A stretch of DNA of 64,000 nt from Dyadobacter sp. CY356 (GCF_021440195.1 NZ_JAJTSZ010000001.1:1-64000); one strand, 5' to 3'; shown: positions 37,625-47,700, numbered from the stretch's first letter. A program made the numbers and translations. Notes: a model not told the origin generated them from the letters alone.

Positions 37625-40450
37625 ATGAGTGAATATAGTCATCGGGAAATTGAGAAGAAATGGCAGAGTTTTTGGGAAACCAATGAGGTTTATCGTGTAG
37701 AAAATGCGTCAGATCTTCCCAAATATTATGTTTTGGATATGTTTCCGTATCCTTCCGGTGCTGGTTTGCACGTAGGGCACCCGCTGGGATATATCGCTTC
37801 TGATATTTATTCGAGATACAAACGCCTGAAAGGTTTCAACGTTTTGCACCCGATGGGTTTTGATAGTTTCGGTCTTCCGGCTGAGCAATATGCTATCCAG
37901 ACCGGCCAGCATCCGGCAATTACTACGGAGCAAAACATTACCCGATATATTGAACAATTAAAAAATCTGGGTTTTAGCTATGACTGGAGTCGTGAAGTGC
38001 GTACTTCGGATCCGTCATATTATAAATGGACACAATGGATTTTTACCGAGCTTTTTGAAAGCTGGTATAATAACGATGCGCAAAAAGCGGAAAGAATTGA
38101 AACTCTTGTTGCGATATTTGAAAAAGATGGTAATCAAAATGTAAATGCTGCTTGTGATGAAGATATTCCCTCTTTCACAGCTGAGGAGTGGAATTCATGG
38201 TCGGAAGAGGAGCAATATAAGATCACACTGAAATACAGGCTTACCTATGTGGCCGATGCCACTGTGAACTGGTGCCCGGGTTTAGGTTCTGTTTTGTCAA
38301 ATGATGAAGTAAAAGACGGCGTTTCCGAACGTGGCGGATTTCCGGTGATCCAGAAACTGATGCGTCAGTGGATGATGCGGATCACGGCCTATTCCCAAAG
38401 ACTTTTGGACGGGCTGGATCAGGTAGACTGGACGGAATCTTTGAAAGAACAGCAGAGAAACTGGATCGGCCGTTCGGTTGGTGCTTTGGTTAAATTTCCG
38501 GTGGCTACGTCCAAAGATGGCGAAGCGGGTGAAGAAACGATCACTGTTTTCACAACCCGTGTTGATACCATCTACGGAGTTTCTTTTATGGTGATCGCGC
38601 CCGAGCATGAACTTGTGGATGTCATTACTACGGCTGAACAAAGAGCGGATATTGATGCTTATATCGATTTGACAAAAAAACGTTCGGAGCGTGACAGGAC
38701 AAGTGATGTGAAAACCGTCTCTGGTGCGTTCACAGGTGCTTATGCGATTAATCCATTTAACGACGAAAAAATCCCGGTTTACATCGCAGATTATGTTTTG
38801 GCGGGTTATGGAACTGGTGCCGTCATGGCCGTTCCGTCTGGTGATCAGCGCGACTGGAATTTTGCAAAACATTTCGATCTTCCAATTATCCCGATCCTTG
38901 ATTCGCAAAAGGAAATTGACGTTCAGGCTGATAATACCAAAGAAGGGAAATATATCAATTCCGGTATGATCAACGGTCTGACTTTCCATGAAGCTAATAA
39001 AGTTTTGATACAGTGGCTGGAAGAAAAAGGTGTTGGGAAAGGGAAAATCAATTATCGTTTGCGTGATGCCGTTTTCAGCCGTCAGCGCTACTGGGGTGAA
39101 CCTGTTCCTGTTTTCTATAAAAGTGACAGTACTGGCGAACCGTTACCCTATTTATTAAAAGAAGAAGAATTGCCGCTGAATTTGCCGGCAGTTGATAAAT
39201 ATTTGCCAACAGAATCAGGTGAGCCGCCATTAGGCCGTGCAGCCGGTTGGGCGCATGGAAGCGGAAACGGATATGAGCTTAGTACCATGCCCGGATGGGC
39301 GGGAAGCAGCTGGTACTGGTACCGTTACATGGATGCAAAAAATGAAAATGAATTTGCATCAAAAGAAGCGATTGATTATTGGAGAAATGTCGATTTGTAT
39401 ATCGGTGGAACGGAACATGCCACAGGACATTTGTTGTACAGCCGGTTTTGGAATAAATTCCTGAAAGACAGAGGTTTTGTGCCGGAAGAAGAGCCGTTCA
39501 AAAAACTGATTAATCAGGGAATGATTCAGGGAAGAAGCAGTTTTGTATATCGTGTCAAAAGTGATGAATACAGTAAACCTGTTTTTGTAAGTGCCGGATT
39601 GAAATCTCAGTATGAAGTTTCGGCTTTACACGTGGATGTAAATATTGTGGAAAATGACATTCTGGATATTGAAAAATTCAAAGCATCACGACTTGATATA
39701 GCCGGTGAAAATGCTGAATTTATTCTGGAAGACGGGAAATATCATTGTGGCGTGGAGGTTGAGAAAATGTCAAAATCCAAATTTAACGTTGTAAACCCTG
39801 ATGATATCGTTCTGAAATACGGAGCTGATACCTTGCGACTTTATGAAATGTTCCTTGGTCCATTGGAACAGGCAAAACCGTGGAATACGAATGGAATTGA
39901 TGGAACTTACCGTTTCATCCGTAAATTCTGGCGTTTGTTTTATAACGATCAGGGGCAATGGCTTGTAAAAGACGAGCCTGCAAAACCGGAAGAATTGCGC
40001 GTTTTGCATAAAACGATCAAGAAAATTGAAGAAGATATTGAGCATTTTTCTTTCAATACAGGCGTGAGTGCCTTCATGATGTGTGTGAATGAACTGGGAA
40101 GTTTGAAATGCAACAAGAGAGCAATTTTGCAGGAACTTGTAATTCTGATTTCACCTTATGCGCCGCATTTGAGTGAGGAGCTCTGGGATGCATTGGGTAA
40201 TGAAAAAGGAACTGTTTCAAAAGCTGCTTTTCCAAAGTGGGAACAGCAATATGTTGTGGATGCGATTTTCGAATATCCGATCCAGATCAACGGTAAAGTG
40301 CGTGTAACTTTGCCATTTGCCCTGGATACCGCAGCAACAGAAATTGAAAAAGAAGTACTTGCCAATGAAATTGTGATCAAATGGCTCGACGGAAATACGC
40401 CTAAAAAGGTGATCGTAGTTCCAAAACGTATAGTGAATGTAGTTATGTAA
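37625..40450 (+). CDS. leuS: Leucyl-tRNA synthetase
   Basis: A 941-residue class I synthetase. [16 protein letters not shown] (HIGH motif at 49-52) and [11 protein letters not shown] (KMSKS at 714-718) form the ATP site. The editing domain contains [15 protein letters not shown] and [12 protein letters not shown]. An approximately 50-residue insertion around 145-200 explains the extra length over E. coli LeuS and is typical of Bacteroidota. It ends in an intrinsic terminator. Confidence 0.97.
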   Translation: MSEYSHREIEKKWQSFWETNEVYRVENASDLPKYYVLDMFPYPSGAGLHVGHPLGYIASDIYSRYKRLKGFNVLHPMGFDSFGLPAEQYAIQTGQHPAITTEQNITRYIEQLKNLGFSYDWSREVRTSDPSYYKWTQWIFTELFESWYNNDAQKAERIETLVAIFEKDGNQNVNAACDEDIPSFTAEEWNSWSEEEQYKITLKYRLTYVADATVNWCPGLGSVLSNDEVKDGVSERGGFPVIQKLMRQWMMRITAYSQRLLDGLDQVDWTESLKEQQRNWIGRSVGALVKFPVATSKDGEAGEETITVFTTRVDTIYGVSFMVIAPEHELVDVITTAEQRADIDAYIDLTKKRSERDRTSDVKTVSGAFTGAYAINPFNDEKIPVYIADYVLAGYGTGAVMAVPSGDQRDWNFAKHFDLPIIPILDSQKEIDVQADNTKEGKYINSGMINGLTFHEANKVLIQWLEEKGVGKGKINYRLRDAVFSRQRYWGEPVPVFYKSDSTGEPLPYLLKEEELPLNLPAVDKYLPTESGEPPLGRAAGWAHGSGNGYELSTMPGWAGSSWYWYRYMDAKNENEFASKEAIDYWRNVDLYIGGTEHATGHLLYSRFWNKFLKDRGFVPEEEPFKKLINQGMIQGRSSFVYRVKSDEYSKPVFVSAGLKSQYEVSALHVDVNIVENDILDIEKFKASRLDIAGENAEFILEDGKYHCGVEVEKMSKSKFNVVNPDDIVLKYGADTLRLYEMFLGPLEQAKPWNTNGIDGTYRFIRKFWRLFYNDQGQWLVKDEPAKPEELRVLHKTIKKIEEDIEHFSFNTGVSAFMMCVNELGSLKCNKRAILQELVILISPYAPHLSEELWDALGNEKGTVSKAAFPKWEQQYVVDAIFEYPIQINGKVRVTLPFALDTAATEIEKEVLANEIVIKWLDGNTPKKVIVVPKRIVNVVM

Positions 40451-40457
40451 AAAATAA

Positions 40458-40507
40458 GAAAGCAGGAATGGGGCCACCAGGTCATTTGATTCCTGCTTTC
40501 ATTTTTT
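40458..40507. terminator. Terminator shared by leuS and the small secreted protein
   Basis: GAAAGCAGGAAT (40458-40469) pairs perfectly with ATTCCTGCTTTC (40489-40500). A T run follows on the plus strand and an A/T-rich run on the other side, between convergent genes. Confidence 0.85.
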
Positions 40508-40514
40508 CAAAGCC

Positions 40515-40895
40515 TTAGTTAACGGTAATTGCACGTTCAGTAGTTTTTTCGGTTAACTGTAAAACTTTTGTTTGTTTTTCGCCTTTGCTCGAAATTTCAA
40601 TGAGGTAATTTCCACTTTTCAATTGGTTGACGTCAATCTCACGTCTCAATTTTTTGGCAGCTCTACCGGCAGTTTCTTTATAAACAATATTGCCATTTGA
40701 ATCCTGAAATAGGATGGCGGTAGCTGCATTATTGTACTTGTCAATATTGATTTTGATCTTTCCATCTCTGGAAGCATAGATACCAGAATCAAAACCGGTA
40801 ACTTTTTTTACTTCTTTGTCTTCTGCGTTTGCAGAGAAAATTGTAGTGGCAGATAGTACAAATGCGATGATTGCGGAAGTGAATGTAATTTTCAT
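40515..40895 (-). CDS. Small secreted protein with sorting-domain-like fold
   Basis: A 126-residue protein with a signal peptide (SAIIAFVLSATTIFSANA). The mature approximately 100 residues resemble a single beta-sandwich domain of the kind that closes type IX secretion cargo: IKINIDKYNNAATAILFQD, REIDVNQLKSGNYLIEI, then TKVLQL. There is no large cargo domain in front. Unknown function. A perfect TGTTCTT-a-AAGAACA palindrome lies about 30 nt upstream. Confidence 0.75.
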   Translation of the reverse strand: MKITFTSAIIAFVLSATTIFSANAEDKEVKKVTGFDSGIYASRDGKIKINIDKYNNAATAILFQDSNGNIVYKETAGRAAKKLRREIDVNQLKSGNYLIEISSKGEKQTKVLQLTEKTTERAITVN

Positions 40896-40926
40896 GGCTA
40901 ATAGAATTTAAAGTTTTTTGATTGAT

Positions 40927-40941
40927 TGTTCTTAAAGAACA
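40927..40941. promoter_or_regulatory. 15-nt palindrome upstream of the small secreted protein gene
   Basis: TGTTCTT and AAGAACA are exact complements around a single A, 32 nt before the ATG. Candidate operator. Confidence 0.45.
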
Positions 40942-41282
40942 TGATAAAGGTAAGGGTTATGCTAGGTACTATGCAATGCAAAGTACATGAGTGGCAAAAT
41001 TCTGAATTGAACGGTTAAAAGGATGATTTCTGCTACTTGTAGAATTAAAAAACGCAAAAATCCGGTTCTTTAAAACAATTTCTGTTTTTTAGAACCGGAT
41101 TTAAGTGTGTGTAAAATGGTAAGTAGTGTTAAAAAGCTTGTTGATGAAGTGTTTAAAAAGTGTGTGTAAAAGGTATGCCTAACTTTAATGATGTGTGTAT
41201 AATGTGATTTTAGTTTTTTTGTTGAAATTCTCTATGTAGACGTTAGATCATTAGAAGCGTCACACGGGAGATAGAATTTTTT
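40942..41282. other. Spacer with XRE-gene terminator and TG-rich repeats
   Basis: Beyond the terminator at 41058-41102, the stretch 41104-41210 contains the direct repeat AAGTGTGTGTAAAA twice (about 41103 and 41158) and a third related GTGTGTATAA. No reading frame was seen. Confidence 0.4.
41058..41102 (-). terminator. Terminator of the XRE gene
   Basis: AAATCCGGTTCT (41058-41069) pairs with AGAACCGGATTT (41091-41102) in a 12-bp perfect stem. On the minus strand it runs into TTTTGCGTTTTTT. It lies 181 nt past the XRE stop. Confidence 0.7.
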
Positions 41283-41528
41283 TTAAGGCATCTCCCAGGA
41301 TAATAGTTCAGTAAGCGACATGCCGAAGAATTTTGCTATCAATGCCGCTCTTCCGATGGTCAGGCTTGTGTCGCCTGTTTCTATTTTGCTATATGCCGTC
41401 TGGCTAAGACCGATTTCACGGGCTATGATCTCTTGTTTATAACCGCGTAAATGGCGAAGTTTCCTGATTCTCCTTCCGATGGTTTCCAGATTTTCTTCCC
41501 TTAGTTCCGACTTATTAGTATTTTCCAT
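41283..41528 (-). CDS. Small XRE-family transcriptional regulator
   Basis: An 81-residue stand-alone helix-turn-helix protein. IGRRIRKLRHLRGYKQEIIA and EIGLSQTAYSKIETGDTSL are typical XRE helices. The ATG at 41528 is preferred over a TTG two codons earlier. Divergent from the lysozyme gene; targets unknown. Confidence 0.85.
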   Translation of the reverse strand: MENTNKSELREENLETIGRRIRKLRHLRGYKQEIIAREIGLSQTAYSKIETGDTSLTIGRAALIAKFFGMSLTELLSWEMP

Positions 41529-41787
41529 AACCAAGAATTATCTATGCTACATTTGATTAGACTATTCTGATTTTAATGGGTCACTTAGTAAAATCGTGAA
41601 TTGACATTATTTTGGCTTGTTTTGCTCTCTTAACCGGAATTGGATTAGAATATTCCATATTTGATTGAAAAACATCAAAATAGTAGGATGTTTTCTACAA
41701 TTGTTGACGTTGAAAAGTGGTTCGAAGTGCACTTGAATTACGATCATGCGGTTGAGCATTCCTTTCTTTTTGTACTTTTACGAGCGT

Positions 41788-42591
41788 ATGGCAAAAAAGA
41801 AAATGCAAAGCACCATGGCTGGTAAGCCAGACTATTTGAAACCGCTGCCGTTGAAAGGCTGGTTGATCATAGCTGGTATTTTAGTGCTGATAGGCGGATT
41901 GCTGTGGTGGAATGATAAAAAAGATGAAAATCGCTGGACATATATTGCAAAATTTGGCATCAAACTTCCGCTGAAATATGCGTTGCACGGGATCGATGTG
42001 TCGCACCATAATGCACGTATTAACTGGGATAAACTAAAAAAATCGCGAACAGAAGAAGTTGGGATAGACTTTGTGTATATCAAAGCCACCGAGGGAGCCA
42101 CGCACCTGGACAGGGAATTTCAGCGTAACTGGAAGGAAGCAAGACGTGTGGGAATGAAACGCGGCGCTTACCATTTTTACAATCCTCGCGTGATGTCCGA
42201 CAGGCAGGTCGACAATTTTATCGGACAGGTACAATTGCTTCCTGGAGACCTTCCGCCCGTACTTGACCTGGAAACTGATGCCAAAAAACCTAATGATATT
42301 ATCGTGAAAGGTGTTCGTAACTGGCTTGTGTTGATTGAAAAACACTACGGCGTTCGCCCGATCATTTATGTGAATGAACATTTCTACAAAAAATACATAG
42401 CCGGAAACTTCGACGATTACCCTCTCTGGCTCGCAGGTTATTCACGAAACCATATAGACGATCTGGCCTCAGATGCCCATGTGCTTTTCTGGCAGCATAG
42501 CGAGAAAGGCTGGGCGGATGGTATTCATGGTTTTGTTGATTATAATGTCTTCCTGCACGAGCCCGCAGATTGGGCTGGGTTAAGCGAATAG
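41788..42591 (+). CDS. Membrane-anchored GH25 lysozyme
   Basis: A 267-residue GH25 family muramidase. An N-terminal membrane anchor (LKGWLIIAGILVLIGGLLWW) is followed by the barrel: GIDVSHHNARINWDKL, FVYIKATEGATHLDREF, PPVLDLETD with catalytic acids, and PLWLAGYS. It cleaves the glycan of peptidoglycan. The ATG at 41788 gives the usual short basic N-terminus (MAKKKMQ); an in-frame ATG 42 nt upstream is less likely. It borders the bacteriocin-like island, but linkage is uncertain. Confidence 0.9.
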   Translation: MAKKKMQSTMAGKPDYLKPLPLKGWLIIAGILVLIGGLLWWNDKKDENRWTYIAKFGIKLPLKYALHGIDVSHHNARINWDKLKKSRTEEVGIDFVYIKATEGATHLDREFQRNWKEARRVGMKRGAYHFYNPRVMSDRQVDNFIGQVQLLPGDLPPVLDLETDAKKPNDIIVKGVRNWLVLIEKHYGVRPIIYVNEHFYKKYIAGNFDDYPLWLAGYSRNHIDDLASDAHVLFWQHSEKGWADGIHGFVDYNVFLHEPADWAGLSE

Positions 42592-42861
42592 TTCTCTGCT
42601 TTCGTGTTAATCAATTTTCTTCATCGTCAATTTTTGTAAATGAATATCGTCGAATTTTATCGGTGATATTCCTGGTCGGACTTTGGTTATTTTATAAAAT
42701 TCTTACTTTTCTGCTTACCGAATTTTTATATAGTCGTGATTGGAATATTATAATCAAACTTTGATTAAAGTAGTGTAGTACAGCTAGATACGTTTTCAGG
42801 GAGAGTTTTTACATTGCGTTGCGAATTTGTTAGGTACATTTTCGTCAGGTTAACTATACAC

Positions 42862-43599
42862 ATGATCAAAATTTTATTCAAATTCCTCCAAAATCCTTAC
42901 TCATCGTTTGGCAAAGATCAAAGGGAAACGGTGACAGAAAAACTTGACTTTGTGAAGAGGGCAATACTTTTCTGCATAGGTTCTGCATTTGTAGCCTTAA
43001 TACTCGTTGTATTTTTAATCGAAATGCCGATAAAATCTTTATTAAACATTTCAATTTTTGCAAATCTGTCACACAATAGACATGCATTTCGAGAATCTGT
43101 TGGCCCCACACGTGCAGTTTTAGATATCTGCCTGGCTGCACCTTTTTTTGAGGAAGGTGCTTTTCGATTTATATTAATTGCAAAATCACGCTGTCTGCAA
43201 ATTATCTCTCTTTTGTTGATGCTGGATGCGATTACTTCATTTCACAGCTTTTTCATTTCTTCTCTTCAATACTATATTGTTGTGATGCCGGTTTTATTTA
43301 TGCTTTTTTTCTATAATCTGTTCTTAATCAAAACTGGTGAGCAGGTATTGCAAAGGGGATTTTACAACTTTACCTGTTGGTTTTCTATTATAAGTTTTGG
43401 CCTTGTTCACATTGGAAATTTTACTCCCATAAACGGATCGCTAATCTTTTTATACCCTTTTTATGTCCTTCCTCAATTAATATATGGCGTTGTCCTAAGC
43501 TATGCGGCAATTAATTACAAATCCATCATTTTGCCTTTTCTGATTCATGCCGGAATAAATTCTTTGATGGAAGTTTTAAAAGTGCTAACGGGTAACTGA
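42862..43599 (+). CDS. CPBP (Abi) family membrane protease, long form A
   Basis: A 245-residue polytopic protein with CPBP motifs: FFEEGAFRF (EExxxR), SFGLVHIGNF (FxxxH) and FLIHAGINSLME (HxxxN). Its N-terminus LFKFLQNPYSSFG matches that of the long form B at 54678, so the two are paralogs. Abi proteins are often self-immunity proteins in bacteriocin loci. The start at 42862 aligns with the paralog. It ends one base before the short-form gene. Confidence 0.85.
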   Translation: MIKILFKFLQNPYSSFGKDQRETVTEKLDFVKRAILFCIGSAFVALILVVFLIEMPIKSLLNISIFANLSHNRHAFRESVGPTRAVLDICLAAPFFEEGAFRFILIAKSRCLQIISLLLMLDAITSFHSFFISSLQYYIVVMPVLFMLFFYNLFLIKTGEQVLQRGFYNFTCWFSIISFGLVHIGNFTPINGSLIFLYPFYVLPQLIYGVVLSYAAINYKSIILPFLIHAGINSLMEVLKVLTGN

Positions 43600-43600
43600 T

Positions 43601-44155
43601 ATGAAGCATTCTTACACACTATTTTTAAATTTCGTATCCTTTGTGAGAAATCCCAATTACCCGGATTACCTCACAATTACAGACAAGAAAAAACTGATTG
43701 ATGTTGGATTATATATTGCTGTATTTGCTTTTATAGCCAGCGAATTATCGTGGTATCTCGTAAAGTTTGCCGAGAAACTAAAATGGTATAATCCGCTTAT
43801 CGAGATTGATAATGGTCAACGGGTTCTGATTTTAGTTGTCTCAGCCGTGGCTATTGCGCCTTTTATAGAAGAAGCGATGTTCCGCTTTCCCCTTGGACTG
43901 GTCCGTGGCAAGTCGTGTTTCAAATGGGTTTATTACTTGTCAGCAGTTCTTTTCGGCTGGGCTCATATTTTCACCTATGCCTTTGATAGTAGTCATTATT
44001 TTTTTGTTCCACTTATCACCCTGCCACAAACTTTTGCAGGCTTTATACTAGGCTACGTCCGAATGATATATGGATTTTGGTATGGTGTATTACTACATGC
44101 CGTTTACAACGCACTTTGTCTATTCTGGATTTACATTATTGATTTTAACTTATAA
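43601..44155 (+). CDS. CPBP (Abi) family membrane protease, short form A
   Basis: A 184-residue polytopic protein with IEEAMFRFPLGL (EExxxR), FGWAHIFTYAF (FxxxH) and VLLHAVYNALC (HxxxN). Strong resemblance to the short form B at 53010: FVRNPNYPDYLTI versus FVRDPNHPDYAIP, and GYVRMIYGFWYGVLLH versus GYVRIIYGFWYGVLLH. Probable immunity or processing factor. Confidence 0.85.
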   Translation: MKHSYTLFLNFVSFVRNPNYPDYLTITDKKKLIDVGLYIAVFAFIASELSWYLVKFAEKLKWYNPLIEIDNGQRVLILVVSAVAIAPFIEEAMFRFPLGLVRGKSCFKWVYYLSAVLFGWAHIFTYAFDSSHYFFVPLITLPQTFAGFILGYVRMIYGFWYGVLLHAVYNALCLFWIYIIDFNL

Positions 44156-44167
44156 CATTTACACAAG

Positions 44168-44575
44168 ATGCTATCTTTTTCTTATAAAAAAATTGGCTAC
44201 TTATTTATTTCCCTCGCCCTCATGGCCTTGCTTTCTACGCTTATTCCGATCTTTTTCAACTTTACAATGGATACAAAATCTTCAAGTCTATTTGGCTGGT
44301 TTTTGTTGGGCGGACTTATCGTCGTTACTTTTTCAAAAGAGAAATATGAAACGAATGAAATTGAAACGCTAAGATTAAAATCATTTTTTAAAGGATTCTT
44401 TGCCTCTCTTGGGGGAATTGTGGCGGGCTCATTATCTAACTTACTGATTCCGGGAAAGGTAATTTCAATGGAAAGCACAATTAGCTATCTGGAAGACAAC
44501 AGTATTTTGAAACTATGCACGCTTACCTTGATTTTGCACTTGATCTTGTTCCGGAAAGAGTTAAAAAAGCTTTGA
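44168..44575 (+). CDS. Small hypothetical membrane protein
   Basis: A 135-residue protein with about four hydrophobic segments (YLFISLALMALLSTLIPIFF, FGWFLLGGLIVVTF, FFASLGGIVAGSLSNLL, LCTLTLILHLILF). Not recognised. It follows the CPBP pair by 12 nt and is probably co-transcribed. A membrane role beside immunity-type genes is the only clue. Confidence 0.7.
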   Translation: MLSFSYKKIGYLFISLALMALLSTLIPIFFNFTMDTKSSSLFGWFLLGGLIVVTFSKEKYETNEIETLRLKSFFKGFFASLGGIVAGSLSNLLIPGKVISMESTISYLEDNSILKLCTLTLILHLILFRKELKKL

Positions 44576-44609
44576 TTTTCTATTAATAAATCATATTAAT
44601 TAGTTGAGA

Positions 44610-44744
44610 ATGATTCAGTTAAATACAAAACAAAAAAAGGTCCTCTACAATATATCTTTAATGTTGCTGGGAGCATTAATCGGTCCGGTGGTAAGTAAGA
44701 CTTATGTTATTGTTAAGGGTTTTATTATTTCCGTTTTTCAATAA
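44610..44744 (+). CDS. 44-residue one-helix membrane peptide
   Basis: A short frame starting MIQLNTKQKKVLYNISLML and ending FIISVFQ. It is basic at the N-terminus with one hydrophobic helix. It has the same length (44) as the membrane peptide at 53998, although similarity is weak, and it fills the gap between the preceding gene and the outer-membrane protein gene. No double-glycine leader. Confidence 0.5.
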   Translation: MIQLNTKQKKVLYNISLMLLGALIGPVVSKTYVIVKGFIISVFQ

Positions 44745-44764
44745 GGGTAGAAAATGTGTTACAT

Positions 44765-46696
44765 ATGACTGCCAAAGTTAACTTATACATACTTTGCTTA
44801 ATCTTGTTGTTTATTCAGCCAGCTGCTTCAATCGCGCAGACTTTTTACATAACAGGTAAAATCGTAAATGGTCTGGGAGAAGCAATTCCATTTGGATCAG
44901 TTAAAATCGAAGAGAATCATGGCGGCACCGTTGCAAATGAGAACGGGTATTTTAAGGTTATGGTAAAAGATACTCACGGCAGAACTCTCGTGTTTAGTGC
45001 GCTTGGTTACAAAACATATACAACAACGGTTGATGTTAATCAAAAACGTTTAAATATTACTCTTGAGCCTGATACCAGGCAACTGGATGGAATATTTATT
45101 TTTCCTGATAGCTCATTAAAAGCTTTGATCGGAAAGGCTTACAGGAAAATAAGGGATAATTATCCACTAAATGTTATTGAGCTGACAGGATTTTACCGGG
45201 CATATCAAAGGTCTGTTCCGGATAACAGATATTTATATTTTTCAGAATCGTCATTACGGATCCAGCAAAACGGGTATGAAAATCCTGGTGAAACTGCTCA
45301 GATTGAGGTGCTTAAATTGCATAATTTAAGATTCCCTTACCGCGATAGTGTTGATAATATCAGATATTATGGAGGGCCGTTTATTGCCGATTGGAATGAT
45401 CCGGTGAGACAAAAGGCGGTATTTCTGAACCCTTCCTCATTTAATAAAAAATATAATTATCGGCTGGAGACTATGGTGCAACATAACTTTGGTAAAGATA
45501 CTGCTTACGTTATACAGTTTAAGTCGACGGATAAGGAGCAAACCTTGCAGGGCCGATTTTGGATTGATAAAGAGACATCATCCTACATGAAAATTGAATG
45601 GAGCAATAATAATCCTCAAAATTTAAATCCCTTAGTTCCAAGTCGAAAAATCACAAAAAACTATTTGACCATTTATCAAAAGCTTGGAAATATCAGCTTA
45701 GTAAATTACACTTCATTAAAAACTAAAATATATAATTCTAAGACCAGGAAAGAAAGCAATTCGGTTTTAGAATTTATTACGACAGATTGTAATCTGATGG
45801 GTCATTTAGAGCCAATCCCTTTTAAAAAACGTCTCCAATATGGTGTGCCGATCTCTGAAATGGAAAATTACGGTAACACCGATTTTGAGGGTGATTATCA
45901 AAAGATCAAAAGCGACTCATTGTCATTCTACAAATCAGACAGCTCCATTATTTATAATAATGTAAAATCTATCGGTGAGAATTTAGAGCGTGTAAATTCA
46001 CGTGTCAATTTCAGAGCTAAGATATTTCGCTTTACAAAAAACATAACCACAAGCTATGCCTTAACCGGAGCGCTTTACAAATCTAGGGGTGTAGATAATT
46101 TTTACCTGAATTACGTGAACCAGAAAAACCAAGATCCCCGGGAAGTGCCAGGACGATTCATTCCTGGTACTTTGTTAGGTATTGGCTACAAGCTGGCACC
46201 ATTATCACATGTAAGTATTAGTTTTTTATACGCATTATCGAAGGCCAATCTTTACAAGTTGACTTCAATTAAGTATCAACGATTTTTTCTAATCAAAAAA
46301 ATTGGAAACCCGTTATTTCTGACCGCTTCTGTCGGTATAACTGCTGGCAAAACAGGCTTTTCCTTAGGCAAACTTTCCTCCGAAATAGATATCGTTTTGG
46401 ATGATGAAAGTTTGAAACGTGATACTAGAATTTATTTAGGTAATAAGCTTACCAGTGCGCAAACGGGTATTGGCTTTGAATACAGAAAGAGAAAGATTTC
46501 TTATTTTGCTGAAATTCAATACATGGGAACTATCCGGGAAAAGGACATTCTTCAATTTAAATCAAAAGGGAATTTTTTTAAATCCAAAATAATTGTTAGA
46601 CATTATCCGATTAAAGAAATTGCTGTTAATCCGGTAAACTTATATAGAAGTATCTCGCCCGTCACCATGTCAACCGGCCTGCGTCTGGGGTTTTGA
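44765..46696 (+). CDS. CarboxypepD-reg domain outer-membrane protein
   Basis: A 643-residue secreted protein. The signal peptide (LLFIQPAASIAQ) is followed by a carboxypeptidase-regulatory-like domain (FYITGKIVNGLGEAIPFGSV, about 25-100), then a long beta-rich region resembling DUF5686-type proteins, and a predicted barrel ending VTMSTGLRLGF. The ATG at 44765 is preferred to a GTG three codons earlier. It may provide an outer-membrane function for the island. Confidence 0.75.
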   Translation: MTAKVNLYILCLILLFIQPAASIAQTFYITGKIVNGLGEAIPFGSVKIEENHGGTVANENGYFKVMVKDTHGRTLVFSALGYKTYTTTVDVNQKRLNITLEPDTRQLDGIFIFPDSSLKALIGKAYRKIRDNYPLNVIELTGFYRAYQRSVPDNRYLYFSESSLRIQQNGYENPGETAQIEVLKLHNLRFPYRDSVDNIRYYGGPFIADWNDPVRQKAVFLNPSSFNKKYNYRLETMVQHNFGKDTAYVIQFKSTDKEQTLQGRFWIDKETSSYMKIEWSNNNPQNLNPLVPSRKITKNYLTIYQKLGNISLVNYTSLKTKIYNSKTRKESNSVLEFITTDCNLMGHLEPIPFKKRLQYGVPISEMENYGNTDFEGDYQKIKSDSLSFYKSDSSIIYNNVKSIGENLERVNSRVNFRAKIFRFTKNITTSYALTGALYKSRGVDNFYLNYVNQKNQDPREVPGRFIPGTLLGIGYKLAPLSHVSISFLYALSKANLYKLTSIKYQRFFLIKKIGNPLFLTASVGITAGKTGFSLGKLSSEIDIVLDDESLKRDTRIYLGNKLTSAQTGIGFEYRKRKISYFAEIQYMGTIREKDILQFKSKGNFFKSKIIVRHYPIKEIAVNPVNLYRSISPVTMSTGLRLGF

Positions 46697-46819
46697 ATCT
46701 TTGGCAAAAAACCGAGCATCGTTATCAAAATAAGGCTATTCAATAAACTTTTTTTAGGTACGATACCGCTCACTCAACCAAGTAATTTTACGCTCAAAAC
46801 CGGAAACCCAACGCTCTAC

Positions 46820-46848
46820 TTTTGATAAAATTTAAACTTTTATCAAAA
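46820..46848. promoter_or_regulatory. Inverted repeat abutting the start codon (copy A)
   Basis: TTTTGATAAAA (46820-46830), TTTAAAC spacer, TTTTATCAAAA (46838-46848), then ATG. Identical to the element before the intact gene at 58927. It could be an operator or a hairpin covering the ribosome-binding region. Confidence 0.65.
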
Positions 46849-47566
46849 ATGAAAAACTACAAACTTGTTGCCATTTTATTATTGGCTTGTGCTATTACTT
46901 CCTGTAAAACAACTGCGGTTTTGACTGAAACCTTTGAAAGTGATGTGGTGGGCAGTTTGCCAATAAAGGATATTCCGGGCGATCCGGTTGGTGACGAGGT
47001 AATTTATGAAACCGTATTGAATCCAAGGCTTCGGATTACGACGTCAGCAAACAATGCAGGTGAAAAGGCGCTTACATTCTCTCAGGCCCCTGCCACGGGG
47101 CTTGATTTGTGAAATCAATTTATTGGTTTTCGAGGCATTCCTACGGACTTAATTCAGCCCTTTGTGGTTCTATTACGCAGGGACGATTGCAGGTTATGGA
47201 AGCGATCTGACGATGGATATATCTGACGGAACAAGCGTACTTATTTTCCGAATGATTATTACAAATAGCGGTGATGTTACGCTAATGAGAAGTTTGTCTG
47301 GTGAGATGGAATGGGTCGGTAATATTCCACCTGGCACAATCCATACGGCGGTTATCTCCTTAAATATGAACACGAAAAGATACAATCTCACGATCGCAAA
47401 AGCAGGAGGAAATATAATAGCAAAAGATAGGCCGATAGTGTTTAGTGATCTGCTGTATTATACTAATCCAGCACATCCTTCGATCAATTTCCAGTTTAAT
47501 GAAAGTACTTTTGAAATGAGGAAATTTATTATTGAGTCAGTTAATATCAGCAGAAAGCAGCCATGA
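46849..47566 (+). pseudogene. Broken copy of the island lipoprotein
   Basis: Homologous over its whole length to the intact lipoprotein at 58927. The first 88 codons (lipobox ACAITSC) align, then an in-frame TGA at 47110 replaces a sense codon. Reading resumes (NQFIGFRGIPTDLIQP) until an extra base in CCCTTTGTGG shifts the frame near 47160, after which LWFYYAGTIAGYGSD continues to the end (VNISRKQP). Two separate lesions argue for a real pseudogene rather than one sequencing error. Confidence 0.85.
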
Positions 47567-47599
47567 AACTTCCTGTTTGATGACCGAAAAAGCCTCATC

Positions 47600-47697
47600 T
47601 TGAATACATTATGGCAACTCGGGAGTTGGTTTCACCTTAAGGACTTATTATATATGAGAGAGAACTCCAGTTAAATCTGGGGTTTGAGAAGCTTAGA
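47600..47697 (+). pseudogene. Remnant of the HTH/double-glycine gene
   Basis: Nucleotides here align with the HTH gene around 48908-49020: TTGAATACAT is shared exactly, then ATGAGAGAGAA and GGGGTTT. In translation, EYIMATRELVSP matches EYIRAMREMGAP, and YERELQLNLGF matches YEREVRFEMGF, with a stop codon, an internal deletion and a frameshift between. The leader tail is missing, cut off where the LytTR gene ends. Confidence 0.7.
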
Positions 47698-47700
47698 TAA

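Noticed and set aside
38297-38989. 230-codon open frame on the minus strand inside leuS
   Set aside because: Antisense shadow of a well conserved synthetase; no recognisable protein features.
42592-42764. Possible small membrane peptide after the lysozyme gene (hydrophobic stretch VIFLVGLWLFYKILTF)
   Set aside because: No ATG in frame; only a GTG at 42663 would give 33 residues. Kept as a possible relic, not called.
46849-47566. Two separate small genes
   Set aside because: Full-length alignment with the intact lipoprotein shows one gene broken by a stop and a frameshift.
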